A stretch of 64,000 bases of DNA from Dimorphilus gyrociliatus (lineage: Eukaryota; Annelida; Polychaeta; Dinophilidae). A model generated the notes under the pieces. That model made no database searches. It was given only the letters and a program-made list of their open reading frames with translations, and had not been told where the DNA came from. Location of the stretch: assembly GCA_904063045.1 (NCBI GenBank), contig CAJFCJ010000018.1, forward strand, positions 186,001-250,000. The letters run 5' to 3'. A program made the translations under genes and the position numbers. This document shows, one piece after another, positions 48,796-59,974 of this stretch (positions are counted from its first letter, which is position 1; each line of letters opens with the position of its first letter).

Positions 48796-49589
48796 GTGAA
48801 ACTAACAGAAATCTGACAAATTTATGACAAAACAAAAAACTTAAATAAAATATTGCGTCGAAAAACAGATTCAAGACAGAATGGTTAAAGACTTACACAA
48901 ATTAAGCCATATAGTTTATATCAATTTCAATATTGATTAAGTCATTCAAAAAAAAATGAAGTTTTTCAGCAAAAAATACTAAGATAAGTTTGATACAGAT
49001 TATCTAGCAAAAAGTGAGGCCACGGTCAAGGTAGGAAAAATTAAATGGTTGCTTATAAACTGGTTCCCGTCAACGGAAATGTCTCTGAAATAAAAAATTT
49101 TCACAAATTATTCGTCTGTCTTACAAGCAACCCTAGCCTCGAAGTTTATTCATTTAAAATCCTACAATCAAAATGATATACTGTATATTAATAATATTTG
49201 ATATAATCAATGATTAGGTAAGGAATGTGTTACGTAAATAGGGACTGTTTTTGCAACCATTTTAAAAACTGGCGCAAAATTGTTTTAACGAACTGTCTTC
49301 AGTAGTCTATTTACTGTTTCTACGCATCTTGTCAAATTATTAAAGATAAAACAAAGTAATTTTATAAAAGGTGATTATGTATGTATCTATTGTAAACAAT
49401 ACGAGAAATCTAGTATCTCCTGAACGGTATAATGTCAAATTTTAAATGTATGTCGTGCAGTTCTGTCTTTTCGTGCGTCATAGAAAGTAGCCAAATTTGT
49501 CAAGTGAAGGCACAGTGCTGCATTTGAAACCAGGTGGTTTATAACTAACTCTTCGTATGTTACAGTTGATATAAGACACTGTACCAGTT
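48796..49589. other. Divergent intergenic region, no gene seen
   Basis: About 0.8 kb between two divergent starts. I see no extra exon or RNA gene. It contains the promoters of the coiled-coil gene and the CENP-K gene. Confidence 0.5.
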
Positions 49590-50468
49590 ATGAACACTGA
49601 TCGTAAAAGAAATACTCAGGAACTAAAAGCAACTTGGAGGAGGCTATGGGCTGAAATTTATTTAACTAAGAGAGAGGTTTTTTTTCATTTTCTTTTCATT
49701 AATTAACTTAATTCTCAATTTTATATATTTTTTAAATAAACAACTTCATTCAGCCGGCAGATAGCGGAGGTGCGTAACGATAAATATTTTAAAATTAGTT
49801 TAATGATTTAAATTTTAGATACCATAACTGCGAATTGTAAGGGTGCACTAGTAATCACTTACAAAGGAGAAAAAGAATTGTTACAGTATATTAATGAATC
49901 TGTTCAAACAGAATTAAAAAATTTGGAAACGTAAGATGACCAATAAACTTTGATTTTTAGAAATTAACTCTTTCACTTCATAAGGGAGAAAAAGATTCAC
50001 ACAGACTTAATTGCTTGTAAAAACATGCTGGAAAAGCAAATGGAGGAAGCAAATGAAGAGCAAATTCAAATGAATAATCCCGTCAGTGAAAAGTTAGTAA
50101 TTACAATATCGTGATTTCGCTTGGCATTATTTTCGGTTTTAATTAAAAGAATGAACAAGTTTGAGAATCAAGCTAAATTTTTACGAAGAAACAATAAATC
50201 CATAGGACAAGCAACGGTTAATATTACCCTAATAATTTTCTAAAATTAAGCAGTTTTTTATCTCTAGAAAAAATTTGTGAGAGAAAGATACAACCAAGAA
50301 ACTTTAACGGTACTGATTGAAATTATAGATAAAGCTTTAAGAGCTCCCCATGATCCCTACGTCAAGCTTGATAACGAGAGTGAAACTGTTATAAATTTAT
50401 CTAGTATAATCCAACAACATCCTGAAAATTCTTCGCTGTTTAAGCTCTTGCCTTTTGATATGCACTAA
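49590..50468 (+). CDS. CENPK: CENP-K, short form (inner-kinetochore CCAN subunit)
   Basis: Six exons: 49590–49676, 49754–49769, 49819–49930, 49985–50092, 50150–50216, 50268–50468; 196 aa in frame. One exon is only 16 nt. Most of the chain is predicted coiled coil (KELLQYINESVQTELKNLET, KNMLEKQMEEANEEQ). The decisive part is the C-terminal exon: LTVLIEIIDKALRAPHDPYVKL, then a hydrophobic helix and a HPENSS turn. Vertebrate CENP-K ends with the same arrangement (LEILINRLFDVPHDPYVKI ... LRHPEDP). CENP-K forms the CENP-HIKM complex, which bridges CENP-A nucleosomes to the outer kinetochore. Human CENP-K has 269 aa, so this one is reduced mainly at the N-terminal coiled coil. Its partners are not in the window. 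Confidence 0.72.
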
Positions 50469-50557
50469 GATACAAGTCATATCGTTACGTGTATTTTTTT
50501 AGAGGACAAATACGTTTGACAGCTTGTGTACCGTTTGTAATGAAAATATATAAGTTC

Positions 50558-52061
50558 TTAGTGAATATGTGTACTGGTCGAATTGTTTGGTATCTGTAAA
50601 AAGCTTTCAACTGGATTGGGTAAAGGTCTATTGCTGAAGTCAATTGTCCTAGGCCCATTAGGCACCAATTCTTCATAGCTTGATGAAACTGCAAAAGGCT
50701 GAGTTCTCGTTTCTTGATCATCGCGAATCGAATCACATCTAGTAAATGTACGAAAATGTTTTTCTTGTTTGGCTCTTTTTCTACTGCAAGATTTAGACAA
50801 AAATGAACTTTAATGAGTGTTTAATATATGATAACATTCACGTGAGTGATTATTACCATATTCTTTATTTTCAGTGAAAGTGATTTTAATCAATTTATTA
50901 TAGTTATTGTATTCTAAAACGATACCTAGATTTTCTAAACTTTTGTCCTTGTGAACAGGCAATGAGAGCGCTAAACATGATAACAAGTAGAACGCATATT
51001 CCTATGCCGATAGCAACCCACATTCCATTATCAACAAATTTGTCCCAAAAAGTTTTATGATCATCTTTATTTGATTTTTTCTTTCCTTTTGTTTTCTTTC
51101 TAGCGCAGTTCGTAGATGTTTCATAAGAGCAAACGAAGGGCAGTTGCATCTTACAATCTTTATTCAGCCAAAAATCTGTATCCTTATTTTTTGTAATTGC
51201 TAAACATTTACCTGAGCTACTTGGGTAAGAGTCTCCCCAAGCTTGATATACCAGCAAACTTCCTAAGAATACAGATTTAATATTAATTCATTCTGAATTT
51301 TTCATAATATAAAATAATATACCAGATCCCTTCCAATTAAACCAAGAGTTGCTTAACCCAATCCAAAACCTATTGATGGTTTTGGATATTGGCTCCATTA
51401 ATTTGTAAAAGTTGCTAATTTTATGTAAAGGTTTATTAATAACAATTAGAGATCCTCCGTCCTCTGAACAAACTTCAAACGCTCGGAAAAAGCTTAACTT
51501 TTTAATATGAAATGTCAAACACTTATCCTCAACAAGAGTTTGTTTATCATTATTACAAAATCCTGTGTCTTCTAGAAAATTATAATACAAGTAACATAAT
51601 TTGTTATAATATTTCTGGCAATGCAGTGTTTTACCTGAAATATTGGCAGTAACGGTATGTTGGCAAAAGAATGGATATTCTGAAGTACAATCTTCCCATG
51701 ACCAATCGTAATTTTCATTTACATCAGAGGCAACGCACATTACTTTTTTAAGTTTATATTCTGACTTCCAAGCTGTGTAATTATATTTGGACATATCATC
51801 TTCTCCATTCCAACGTAAGCTTTTTTTAATGTTCGCTCCCAGCCACATAGTCGAAATGTTTTGAATCTCTAAGATGGCTGCGCTAAAAGAACGTTCTGAA
51901 TCATTTTTAACTTCCCACACCATACCTCCACGACTCCTGCAAGTTTTAACTGCTCTTCTCCAGGTTAAAGGTTGAGAAATAACTTCAATAGATCGATTGG
52001 ACAATTGTACATCAAATGCTTCATTTTGACAAATAAATAATAATATTATGGTTGAAAACAT
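50558..52061 (-). CDS. Tandem C-type-lectin membrane receptor with ITIM-like tail
   Basis: Three exons: 51323–52061, 50926–51262, 50558–50783; 433 aa in frame. Start chosen at the first ATG (52061), giving a hydrophobic signal peptide (MFSTIILLFICQNEAF). Two C-type-lectin-like domains follow: CTLD1 (~20–145) has WLGANI, CVASDV and WEDCTSEYPFFC; CTLD2 (~170–290) has FRAFEVCSEDGG, FWIGLSNSWFNW and NKDCKMQLPFVC. Neither shows a full EPN/QPD plus WND calcium site, so sugar binding is doubtful. A Lys-rich stalk precedes one membrane span (VAIGIGICVLLVIMFSALIAC, ~330–350) and an ~85-residue basic tail that contains SSYEEL (~393–398), matching the ITIM consensus S-x-Y-x-x-L. It stands head to head with another two-CTLD receptor 333 bp away. 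Confidence 0.82.
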
Positions 52062-52394
52062 TGTGCACACTCTGACAAACTGCCAACGCCTTGTTCATGA
52101 GAAGCATCACGTGGTTTCTATTTTTTAATAATTTGATTCACAAGAAGAATAGAGATGACGCTGACTAGAATAAAATAACTATTGGATAAAATTTCAAGTT
52201 TTTCATCATCAATGTTGATAAGTAGCGAAGCTACAAATAAGAATGGATGAATTGGTCTTTGAATATCTCACAGTTCTCACCATAAGCCTATGTTATGCAG
52301 TTCGTCATTCTTTGTTGAAAGGTTTTTGTTGAACCTTATTTATTTGAATATTATACAGTTAAACGTATTGTTAAATCTCTACTTTCAAGATCTA
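52062..52394. promoter_or_regulatory. Shared divergent promoter of two C-type-lectin receptors
   Basis: 333 bp between the start codons of two divergent two-CTLD receptors, so their promoters are shared or adjacent and co-expression is plausible. I recognise no specific motif. Confidence 0.45.
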
Positions 52395-54316
52395 ATGGAA
52401 ACTCTAAGACTTTGTACTTCAATAATACTAGTGATTGGATTATTAGTAACTAAAACAACAACTGGTATTTAATATATATTAGTAATATATATGTACATTT
52501 ACCTAACTTGTATAGATAGCTTTTATTATATGTTTCATACATAACTAGCAAGTATTTGAATCCCATTTTCAATTGCTACCTTAGAATTCAATTGTTCGGA
52601 AAGCAATCAATCACTTTGCTCTATGATACCTTCAATAAAACTTGACTGGTTTTCGGCAGTGGATTATTGCTCAAACTTGAACTCCACTTTGTATATTCAC
52701 GAAGATTTGCTATTGAAGGAGGATTATGAAGAACTCTGGATTGGCTTGTCTAAAAGAATTGAAAGAAACTGGACATGGATTAACAATCAAGGTTGTCCTT
52801 CTATACTAATTTTATGTTTTTGTATTAGGTTGCTACAATTGTGTTTAATGCTTTATTTTATAACCATTTTTTTACTAAGCGAATTTATCGCCATCTTCAG
52901 GTTATACAGTATTATAATAATAATATTTATAAAAACCAATATCCTACATTCATCAGCCCCTAGTCTCTGCTTGTTTTTCTATTTCTTTAAGAACATTCCC
53001 AGAGTTGTAAAGCATCAATATGACTATTAGGTCTTTTGTACGATTATATATTATTTAACAAGGCATATAAAATAAATAGTACATACAAATAGGGTAAGGG
53101 TAATATTTTATTGATCGTTTCAGTTTTTATTAAAAGTATATGGTTGAAATTGCCAAAAAGTACGTTCCAGAATGCTAATTGTGGGCATCTCAACCAATTT
53201 AAGTCATATGAGCTAACTGCTAAAGCGTGCGCTTGGCCGCTATCGTTCGTATGCCAATATTCTTTAAACTCTTCAAACTGTTTGACTGTGGGAAAACTGA
53301 AACCTTTAAAGATAGAACAACTTCAAAAGTGTATAGTATTCTACAATACGCCTCTACTTGCATGGTCAGTTGCCAAAAATTATTGCAAAGAAAGAAACGG
53401 TTGCCTTCTTATAATTGAAAGTGAAGAAGAATTTATAGAGATAAATCGAACAGCTTATGGCCAAAAAGTACAAGATCGTATTAATGGTTACTGGATTGGA
53501 CTCTTCCGAGAGCAATGGATATGGTTGGATGGTAGTATTTTCGTTTGAACAAGCTTTCGATTTTATATTTGAGGTCATTATTCAGGTCAAATTCCCAAAA
53601 CGACAAATTGGGAAGAAAGTAGGCCTGCTGGGCAGGGAAATTGTGCATTGTACAAAAAATATTCTGGTATTTTTAAGTGGTCTGATTCAGACTGTAATGA
53701 CAAGAAGAACTTTATTTGTGTAAAAGGTAAAATAGCGTTTTAAGACGTTCACCTTTTATTACTTTTTTCTTCTTGAGCAGACCAGAGGACGTATAATCTA
53801 AAAACAACTCAACAAACGACTGTCAGTCTATCATTCACGAGTACAACTGGGAGCTTCATTAATATTACTGGAAAGAGTTCATCGATTAACTTTCAATCAA
53901 CAGTACAAGCATTCTCAAGCAAAATATCCTCAACAACAACAGGTAGTTTAGCAGAAATTACGAAAAAGAAGTCGAATAATGCGGTTATAATATCAATTAC
54001 CTTATCAGTATTTGGTCTTCTCTGTGCCTTTATAGCTATAGTGATTGTTCTAAAAATTGTTAAATCTAGGGACTGTTTTAAAAAAGATAAAGCCGATTTA
54101 GGAACTTCATTAAAAAGCTTATCTATAAATTTTTCTTCAACTAAAAGTCTTACCTCCTCATCGCAAAAAGTACCAACTCTTGAGACTTTCTCTGGGTTAA
54201 TTATGCAAGAAGATTCTTTAAGTCAAGCTTTCAAATTATCCGATGGTTCAACTCAGGAAAATAATGACGAATTTGATTTAAGGAAAGAAGACAATGACTT
54301 GACAGTATTTTATTAA
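52395..54316 (+). CDS. Tandem C-type-lectin membrane receptor with Ser/Thr stalk
   Basis: Five exons: 52395–52464, 52585–52791, 53124–53531, 53586–53726, 53781–54316; in frame, 453 aa. Exon 1 is a signal peptide (TSIILVIGLLVTKTTT). CTLD1 (~27–145) includes WFSAVDYCSNLNS, LWIGLSKR and a C-terminal CAWPLSFVC. CTLD2 (~155–275) includes WSVAKNYCKERNGC, YWIGLFREQWIWLDG, WEESRPAGQGNCALY and DCNDKKNFICV. The usual WND calcium-binding triad reads SDSDC, so it is degenerate. A Thr/Ser-rich, probably O-glycosylated stalk (~276–340) leads to one membrane span (ISITLSVFGLLCAFIAIVIVL) and an acidic/Ser-rich ~85-residue tail without an obvious tyrosine motif, apart from the C-terminal VFY. It has the same architecture as its divergent neighbour. 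A poly(A) signal lies at 54390. Confidence 0.83.
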
Positions 54317-54389
54317 GTTAAGATCGTTTTATATCGTATATATTTCTTTTAAACATGTCTACTTTTGGACAAAAGTTATTTATTTCAAC

Positions 54390-54395
54390 AATAAA
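54390..54395 (+). terminator. Poly(A) signal of the plus-strand lectin receptor
   Basis: AATAAA 74 bp after the stop codon. Confidence 0.55.
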
Positions 54396-54982
54396 AATTA
54401 TACGAGTTAACTCAAGTAAACTCGATACTAAATAGTAAACAAACAGAGACAACTCAAAAGATGTTTTATAGCTTCTTGTTCTATCATCTAGTCATATATA
54501 TATACTGTATATAGAGATATAATATATATGTATGCATCACTTGCTGCGCAATTTCCGTTTTTAATCTTATCCTCAAGAAGATTTCCGTGAAATGAGTATC
54601 ATTCGTAAAACGATTATGCTATTTCACCCTTTAGTAATTAATATTGACTTTCTCTGGTTGCTCTATTTCAAGCTTGTTATCTAGTTTCTTTTCGGCAAAT
54701 AACGGTATAAATAGCTGAAGAATTATTCTAAAATAAATCAAAGTAATGGTTTTTATAATCCACAAGATATTTTCATTTTTTTGGATGTAAAATAAATACT
54801 TGTTTCATGCGTTTTAATGTAAAATTACACCTAATGGGGAATCATAAAACTGGAAATAGAAAAAAAAACTGAATTGATACTATAAAAAGCCTGTTAAGAT
54901 TGTGGAAATGTACAAAGAACGAATGTGAGGCGGCGTTGATGTCTATTTTCTCTTAAAAATTTTTTTTAGTGATAAACTTTAG
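54396..54982. other. Intergenic, no gene seen
   Basis: AT-rich spacer with a short TATATA stretch around 54495–54530. Confidence 0.5.
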
Positions 54983-55503
54983 ATGTATCCATTCGGATTT
55001 TTGTGGACAACTTTATCATCATTTTTTTACTTTTTTGAAAATATATGTAAGTATAAATATAATTAACTTTCAGCATGTTTACATTCTGGAGAAAAAATGT
55101 TATTGTAATACAAAGAAATTTTTGTAATTAACGTCTAATTTTTACGAAATCTCTTTTTAGTTTATACCTATTAAGTTTGTCAGATCATTTATTTATTAAT
55201 ATAACTCTTGATATTTAAAAGACATTTAAATTTCTCTGGTGTATTTTTATTATTTTACTGATCTTCAAATTGAACAGTTCGTCCATTTTATAATGAAAGA
55301 GAATCGAGAGAAGACTTAAATACTGAGGAAGTTCTAACAGAATCTGACGATACAGATGAAGATCTGTGAGTAAAAAATTGTATAAGAATGCTAGAATTTG
55401 TTTAGTATTTGTAATCAGCTTTCTCAATATTTGCTATTCGACCGTCAATGAATCGGATATTTCCAATTCGTCGGAAACAATGTCTGAGGAGAGCTTGTTC
55501 TAA
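54983..55503 (+). CDS. Small acidic, probably secreted protein
   Basis: Unrecognised. Three small exons, 54983–55046, 55278–55365 and 55419–55503, keep frame through two introns with good sites (GTAAGT / TTGAACAG; GTGAGT / GTAATCAG) and give 78 aa. The first ~21 residues are strongly hydrophobic and aromatic (MYPFGFLWTTLSSFFYFFEN), so a signal peptide or signal anchor. The rest is very acidic and Ser/Thr-rich (EEVLTESDDTDEDL, ESDISNSSETMSEESLF) with one Cys. No single exon is long enough to stand out. All three phases agree, which is the main support. A small secreted peptide or a membrane-tethered acidic tail are both possible. It sits in a run of cell-surface genes. Confidence 0.5.
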
Positions 55504-56091
55504 GGATATTAACTTTCAACTTGAAGTGTTGTACCATATATTCTGGATCTCATTCTGACGCTAATAAAATAACTAATTAGTTTTTAAATAAATACATGTA
55601 ATATAAGCCAAAAGTTTAATAATGAAGCTACTGAAAGAAAAGCAGCAAGGCAAATGTGCAGCATAAAAAAATACAATAATTAAATTATTACTTAATAACC
55701 AGTCTATCGAGATATAATAGATGTGTTGCCTGACAGTTATTCTAATATGGCTCATATGGAACAATTGCTTTTTCTAACTATTATCAAGATATTTGATTAT
55801 CTTCAACATACTACTGTAAATTTTAACAATAATAAACTTTGAAGATAATAATAGTCAGCGCCATCTTGTGAAACAATATCAAATTTTTTGAAGATGAGGT
55901 AATGCCATCTGGGGAAATTATTTCGATCGTTAATTTAATATTATCATATTTGTTAGAAATGTAATTTAGTTATTGCTCATAAAATCACGATAAACCTCTA
56001 ATAAGGTCATTTTCATGTAATAAAGCGGTTAAGAAATATAGAATATGCCTTCGAGTAAAGTACCCTCATTACCCATTTGACACAAACAACC
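55504..56091. other. Intergenic, no gene seen
   Basis: 0.6-kb AT-rich spacer before the Cys-rich membrane protein. A short Met-started frame at 56045 could belong to an upstream exon of that gene. Confidence 0.4.
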
Positions 56092-56809
56092 ATGTTTTTC
56101 TCCTTTTTATTAAATTCTGCCAAGAAACGAAAATATCTCAGGAAAGAATGCGATAAATCGTGCCCGGATATAAAAGAAGAGATATATAATTGGCATTTCC
56201 ATAGAAGCACACGTAACGGCATTGTAAGGTGCAGACATTTTACCGAAAGGATGGTTCAAGAATGCCACAAAATAAGTGAAGGAAAATTGGAAAGGTTTAG
56301 TTGTTCAGCTGAATGTTGTGGAAATGCTTTAGATGGACAGACTTGCTGTGGTTTCTTCGATCAGTAAGTATTATATAAATAAATACATAAATAAGTTAGA
56401 TATCTAGGGATTTCAACAGTCAAGTAAATATCTTTGGACTTCTTATAGCCTGTGCAAGCTTGCTATTTTCAATTACAATCATCATATATGTTAAATTTTT
56501 TTTCAAGAAAGGAGAAAGTAATTCACAATGTAAGTTCTTTCAATTTCTATAGACATTTTATCGAGTAAATTGTCAAAAAAAACAATATATTAACACCTGA
56601 AAAGGGGAGATGGAATAAGTTGATTTACTTAAGTAACTATTTATAAACGAATCTGCCCGATCTTTTGCTTTCAATATTAGATTTTATTCGAATAGTGTAC
56701 GTTATATAGGTTGAATATTTTTGCAGCTATACCAGATTCTGCTCTACAAGAACGCAAGCGTAGTAACAATTTGACCGTAGAAGATGTTACAAACGAAAGC
56801 CAAGCCTAG
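56092..56809 (+). CDS. Cys-rich small single-pass membrane protein
   Basis: Unrecognised family. Exons 56092–56363, 56420–56529 and 56727–56809 are in frame, 154 aa. Residues 20–90 contain about nine cysteines in the pattern CDKSC, C, C, CSAECC and TCC before the membrane span IFGLLIACASLLFSITIIIYV (~95–115), then a basic patch (KFFFKKG) and a ~35-residue hydrophilic tail. The CC...CC arrangement just outside the membrane recalls Shisa/VOPP1-type proteins, but spacing and tail do not fit closely enough to name it. The chosen ATG gives a short hydrophobic start (MFFSFLLNSAKKRK), a poor signal peptide; an upstream exon is possible because a pyrimidine-rich TCTGCCAAG sits right after it. Poly(A) signal at 56982. 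Confidence 0.6.
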
Positions 56810-57040
56810 AAAGCAAAGGGAAACGTGCTTTCACTTAATTTTTCTTCTTTACTGCGAGTAAAGAGGATTCTTAGTCAAATAGCCATACATATACATTTGA
56901 AAATCTATTATCATCACTTAAAGATGAAATATAATAATGTAGATCCTATATTAGATATAATAGTTTATAAATATTTCTATAAATAAATGTTATATCTTAT
57001 AAGAGAACCAAAGAATTGTAAATATATCTGATAGATTATG

Positions 57041-57697
57041 CTATTCTATGGTATAATTTCTTAATGCCTTCTTTTGTCCATTCTCTATAACAATGAACTT
57101 CTGACCTGGTGGTATGGATTTGGCGGATGCTCTTTTTTCATCATTAATTATCGTAATTGTTCCGTCTTTCGCAAAAGCATCATTAACATATGCATATCCG
57201 TCTGATGTCGACACTGTCGATGGATCTTCACTAAATATTGGAGGAGAGGTGGGTGGTATCGGAGGTGAAGTGTAGGAGTTTCTCATCTGGTTATATTTTT
57301 GGAGGTGCTTATTATGCTGTCGTCTACGTTCTATAGTATGCATGGCTGTAGTTTGTTTTTGCCTAAAATACGAAAAATTCCATTAATTCCATATTGTATA
57401 ATACATCGGTGGCTAAAAAGGGTCACTAACTTAACTAGACTTACTTCAAAGTGTGTATATAATAGCCCAAGAGCAAACATCCGAGTAATATCATAAATGT
57501 TCCCGCTCCAAAACATATAATAGTAATTATGAGAGCTGCAAAAAGCCAAAATGACAAGAAATCAGTAAAATACTTGGTGAGTGCATGATGTAGGAATTAA
57601 TACCTGTATTAGAATTATCCTCCTTAATAGAGAGAGTAGATGTTGATTTTGCAGTTGTTTCAATTAAAATCGGCGATTCACTTGACAGAGCAGTCAT
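57041..57697 (-). CDS. Small single-pass membrane protein with proline-rich tail
   Basis: Unrecognised. Exons 57604–57697, 57445–57535 and 57041–57362 are in frame, 168 aa. There is no signal peptide: ~31 Ser/Thr-rich residues (possibly glycosylated) precede a membrane span (LIITIICFGAGTFMILLGCLLLGYY, ~32–57), so an Nout type III topology is likely. The ~110-residue cytoplasmic part starts basic (ERRRQHNKHLQKYNQ), has a proline-rich segment (SPPIPPTSPPIF) suited to SH3 or WW binding, and a tyrosine pair (DGYAYVND). It converges on the Cys-rich gene. Confidence 0.68.
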
Positions 57698-58212
57698 ATT
57701 TACATTTTATGAGCAGAAATAAATGAAAAAATTATTATGGCACGTAGAACTTTCTTTCAGTGATTCGCACGAACTGTACAACCGAACCTTTCAATATGGT
57801 GGCTTAAAGGGTGCTTTGTGTTCCGTAGTAGCTTGAAACTGCGTTCAATATGAATTTGATATATGCTTAGTAATCTAAATTACAAGAAGTCCTTTTAATG
57901 TAAACTTCGGCGGCGAATCAAAAAAGATATTATTTACACATATTTAAGAATAGGAATTGTAATTTTTAGACTACACAACTAATAATTATAAACTATAAAG
58001 TGCAAATATGTATAAAATACACTTATTTATATAAACGCGTATGGAGCTTTTGTGAAAGCTTAGTATGACATAAAGATTCGGATACCTCATTTTCAGTTAA
58101 TTTGAAAATCAATCCTATTTGATGGTCTTCGATCGCCAGCAAACGGCGTTTTGCTTTTAAGTATGAAAAGCATTTGACTTCAATCAGGCAGTACGCTTTT
58201 TTTGCGTTCACC
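57698..58212. other. Divergent spacer with an antisense open frame
   Basis: Separates two divergent membrane-protein genes. A minus-strand frame of 63 codons (58023–58214) begins at the same CCATGG as the plus-strand gene; it is Lys/Leu-rich and unspliced, and I do not treat it as proven coding. Confidence 0.35.
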
Positions 58213-59429
58213 ATGGAAGAAAAATATATTCGTAAGGACAACTTCTAAACAATTGTTATTCTTAAAAAGACCTTTATTATTTCTTTATATTGTTTTTTTT
58301 AGTCGCTTATTTCTGTATAGCTGTTTTTACTGTTATGGTGCTCACGGCTTATTGCATCTTTTTATATATCTTCTGGATTAATAGGTAAGAAAAGATTTAT
58401 AATTAAATTATTAGTTCTTTTTAACCTTAGCTCCTTCCATTCACTTTATTTCGATTACGTACCTCTGTTGTAGTGTATGCAATTAACTATATCTTAAGAT
58501 GTTCTATAAAAATTTTAGTAGCATTTTCTAGTATCTAAATAATAGAATATGGAGGCAGCTTCTCTCTTTATTCGACATGTTCTAAATGAAAACCAATGAG
58601 TAATTTTGTTAAATCCAATTAAATAGAGTTGCTTGTTACCTATTCAATTAACTACGACGTCATGATGAGGCTGTCTCTATATTCTGATTAGCTAATTTAC
58701 TTCGAAATGCTTTAAAAGTATCTTCGAAATTTCAAAGAATAGTCAAATTACTCAAAAAACTTACTGACTTTGAACATCTGACACTGGCCATAAAAAGGCG
58801 ATCATTTTAATTTCGTACACACAGTTCAAAGAGTGATTATTTATTGTTCTCTTTGTTTAAGCTAAACTTTTTTCAGGAAAAGGTATATAAAAATCCGGAA
58901 GAGACTTAAAGATGAAAATGCACTACATCACTGGCATTCATTTTACATAAGAGAAGAACAATACTTATCAAATAATAAAGCAAGTGATGACCGATTTTCC
59001 GATATTTCAGAGGAAAATGTCAGCTGCAGTAAAATTTCACTTTCACGCAAATCTCTCTGCGAAACTAGTGATGTAGCAGTAGTCAAATCTGCTCCCGAAA
59101 CAAAAAAACCCATAACATCAAAAGAAAAGGAGCTCAAGAATGGGGATGATGAAATTAATATAGAGATAAAAGATGACGATCTGACTCATTTACCAGATAT
59201 TTCTTTTATATCTGAACCTCAAAATGATTTTCCAGTGGATGATCTGGTAAAAGAAACTGATTTCAAACCACATTCATCTTTTTTAGCAAAAGAAAGTAAA
59301 AGAGCAGTAATTGAACAATTAATTCGAACAATGGGAAAGGAGACAAAGTCATTGAATGGTCGAAAGATTCCCAATATTCGAGGGGTTAACAATCCGGTTT
59401 TCATTGTAGAAGATGAATACGATGCTTAA
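58213..59429 (+). CDS. Single-pass membrane protein with long charged tail
   Basis: Unrecognised. Exons 58213–58231 (19 nt), 58303–58384 and 58877–59429 are in frame, 217 aa. Only seven residues (MEEKYIL) precede the membrane span AYFCIAVFTVMVLTAYCIFLYIFW, followed by a strongly basic stop-transfer (RKRYIKIRKRLK). The ~180-residue tail is charged and Ser-rich with acidic stretches (KDDDLTHLPDISF) and a cleaner C-terminal block (AVIEQLIRTMGK ... NIRGVNNPVFIVEDEYDA) that looks like the conserved business end. The very short N-terminus suggests a type III or tail-cytosolic signal-anchor protein. It could be a partner subunit for the neighbouring receptors; this is only positional inference. Confidence 0.68.
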
Positions 59430-59900
59430 ATAGGAAGGCGTGCTTTAAAGAAGCTTATTTCATCAAGAATGTATTTTCCATCTTTTAATGAAAATTTGTA
59501 CATATAGGCATTAGATGTATCTAGATACCACTAAAAACAGGCTATGCTGAATATGCACATGCTGGCTAATTTATTCCTTACAGTAAGGAAAAGTGATATT
59601 CTAGCTGTCAATGGCTTCTATTGGTCGTTGATTATGCTGAAAAATTATAAAAAGGACTAAAAGCTTAAAGGTGGTCTGTATTTAGTTCTTATTTCAATGT
59701 ATTCCTTTGAGGATCTTTTTCATAAAAGCAATTTAATCTGTAAAACAAATATTTTTCAAAAAATGCACAAGGTAACCTCTTTTGAAAGAGAATTTCTAGA
59801 AGTAAAAATCGAAAATTGCTTTTTCTTAAGATTTACTTTTTTCACCTTACATGACAACTGATAAATTCAATATGATGGTGTTTTGCCGCTAGCGAAAATT
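59430..59900. other. Intergenic, no gene seen
   Basis: 3' flank of the membrane-protein gene and upstream flank of the first X-box. No gene is evident. Confidence 0.5.
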
Positions 59901-59914
59901 GTTGCCAAGGTAAC
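59901..59914. promoter_or_regulatory. RFX X-box 1
   Basis: GTTGCCAAGGTAAC matches the palindromic RFX-factor X-box (two GTTRCC half-sites facing each other with a 2-bp spacer). It lies 61 bp upstream of an ATG at 59975. RFX sites at this distance mark ciliary genes in many animals. Confidence 0.7.
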
Positions 59915-59974
59915 AGGCGTTACACACCTGTATTCCCTTAAACGAAACAGTGTTGTTTCTCCCTCTGTGTAACT

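Noticed and set aside
52792-53123. Read-through of the second intron in the plus-strand lectin gene as coding
   Set aside because: The open frame is hydrophobic and low complexity and lacks CTLD motifs; splicing 52791 to 53124 restores the lectin fold in phase.
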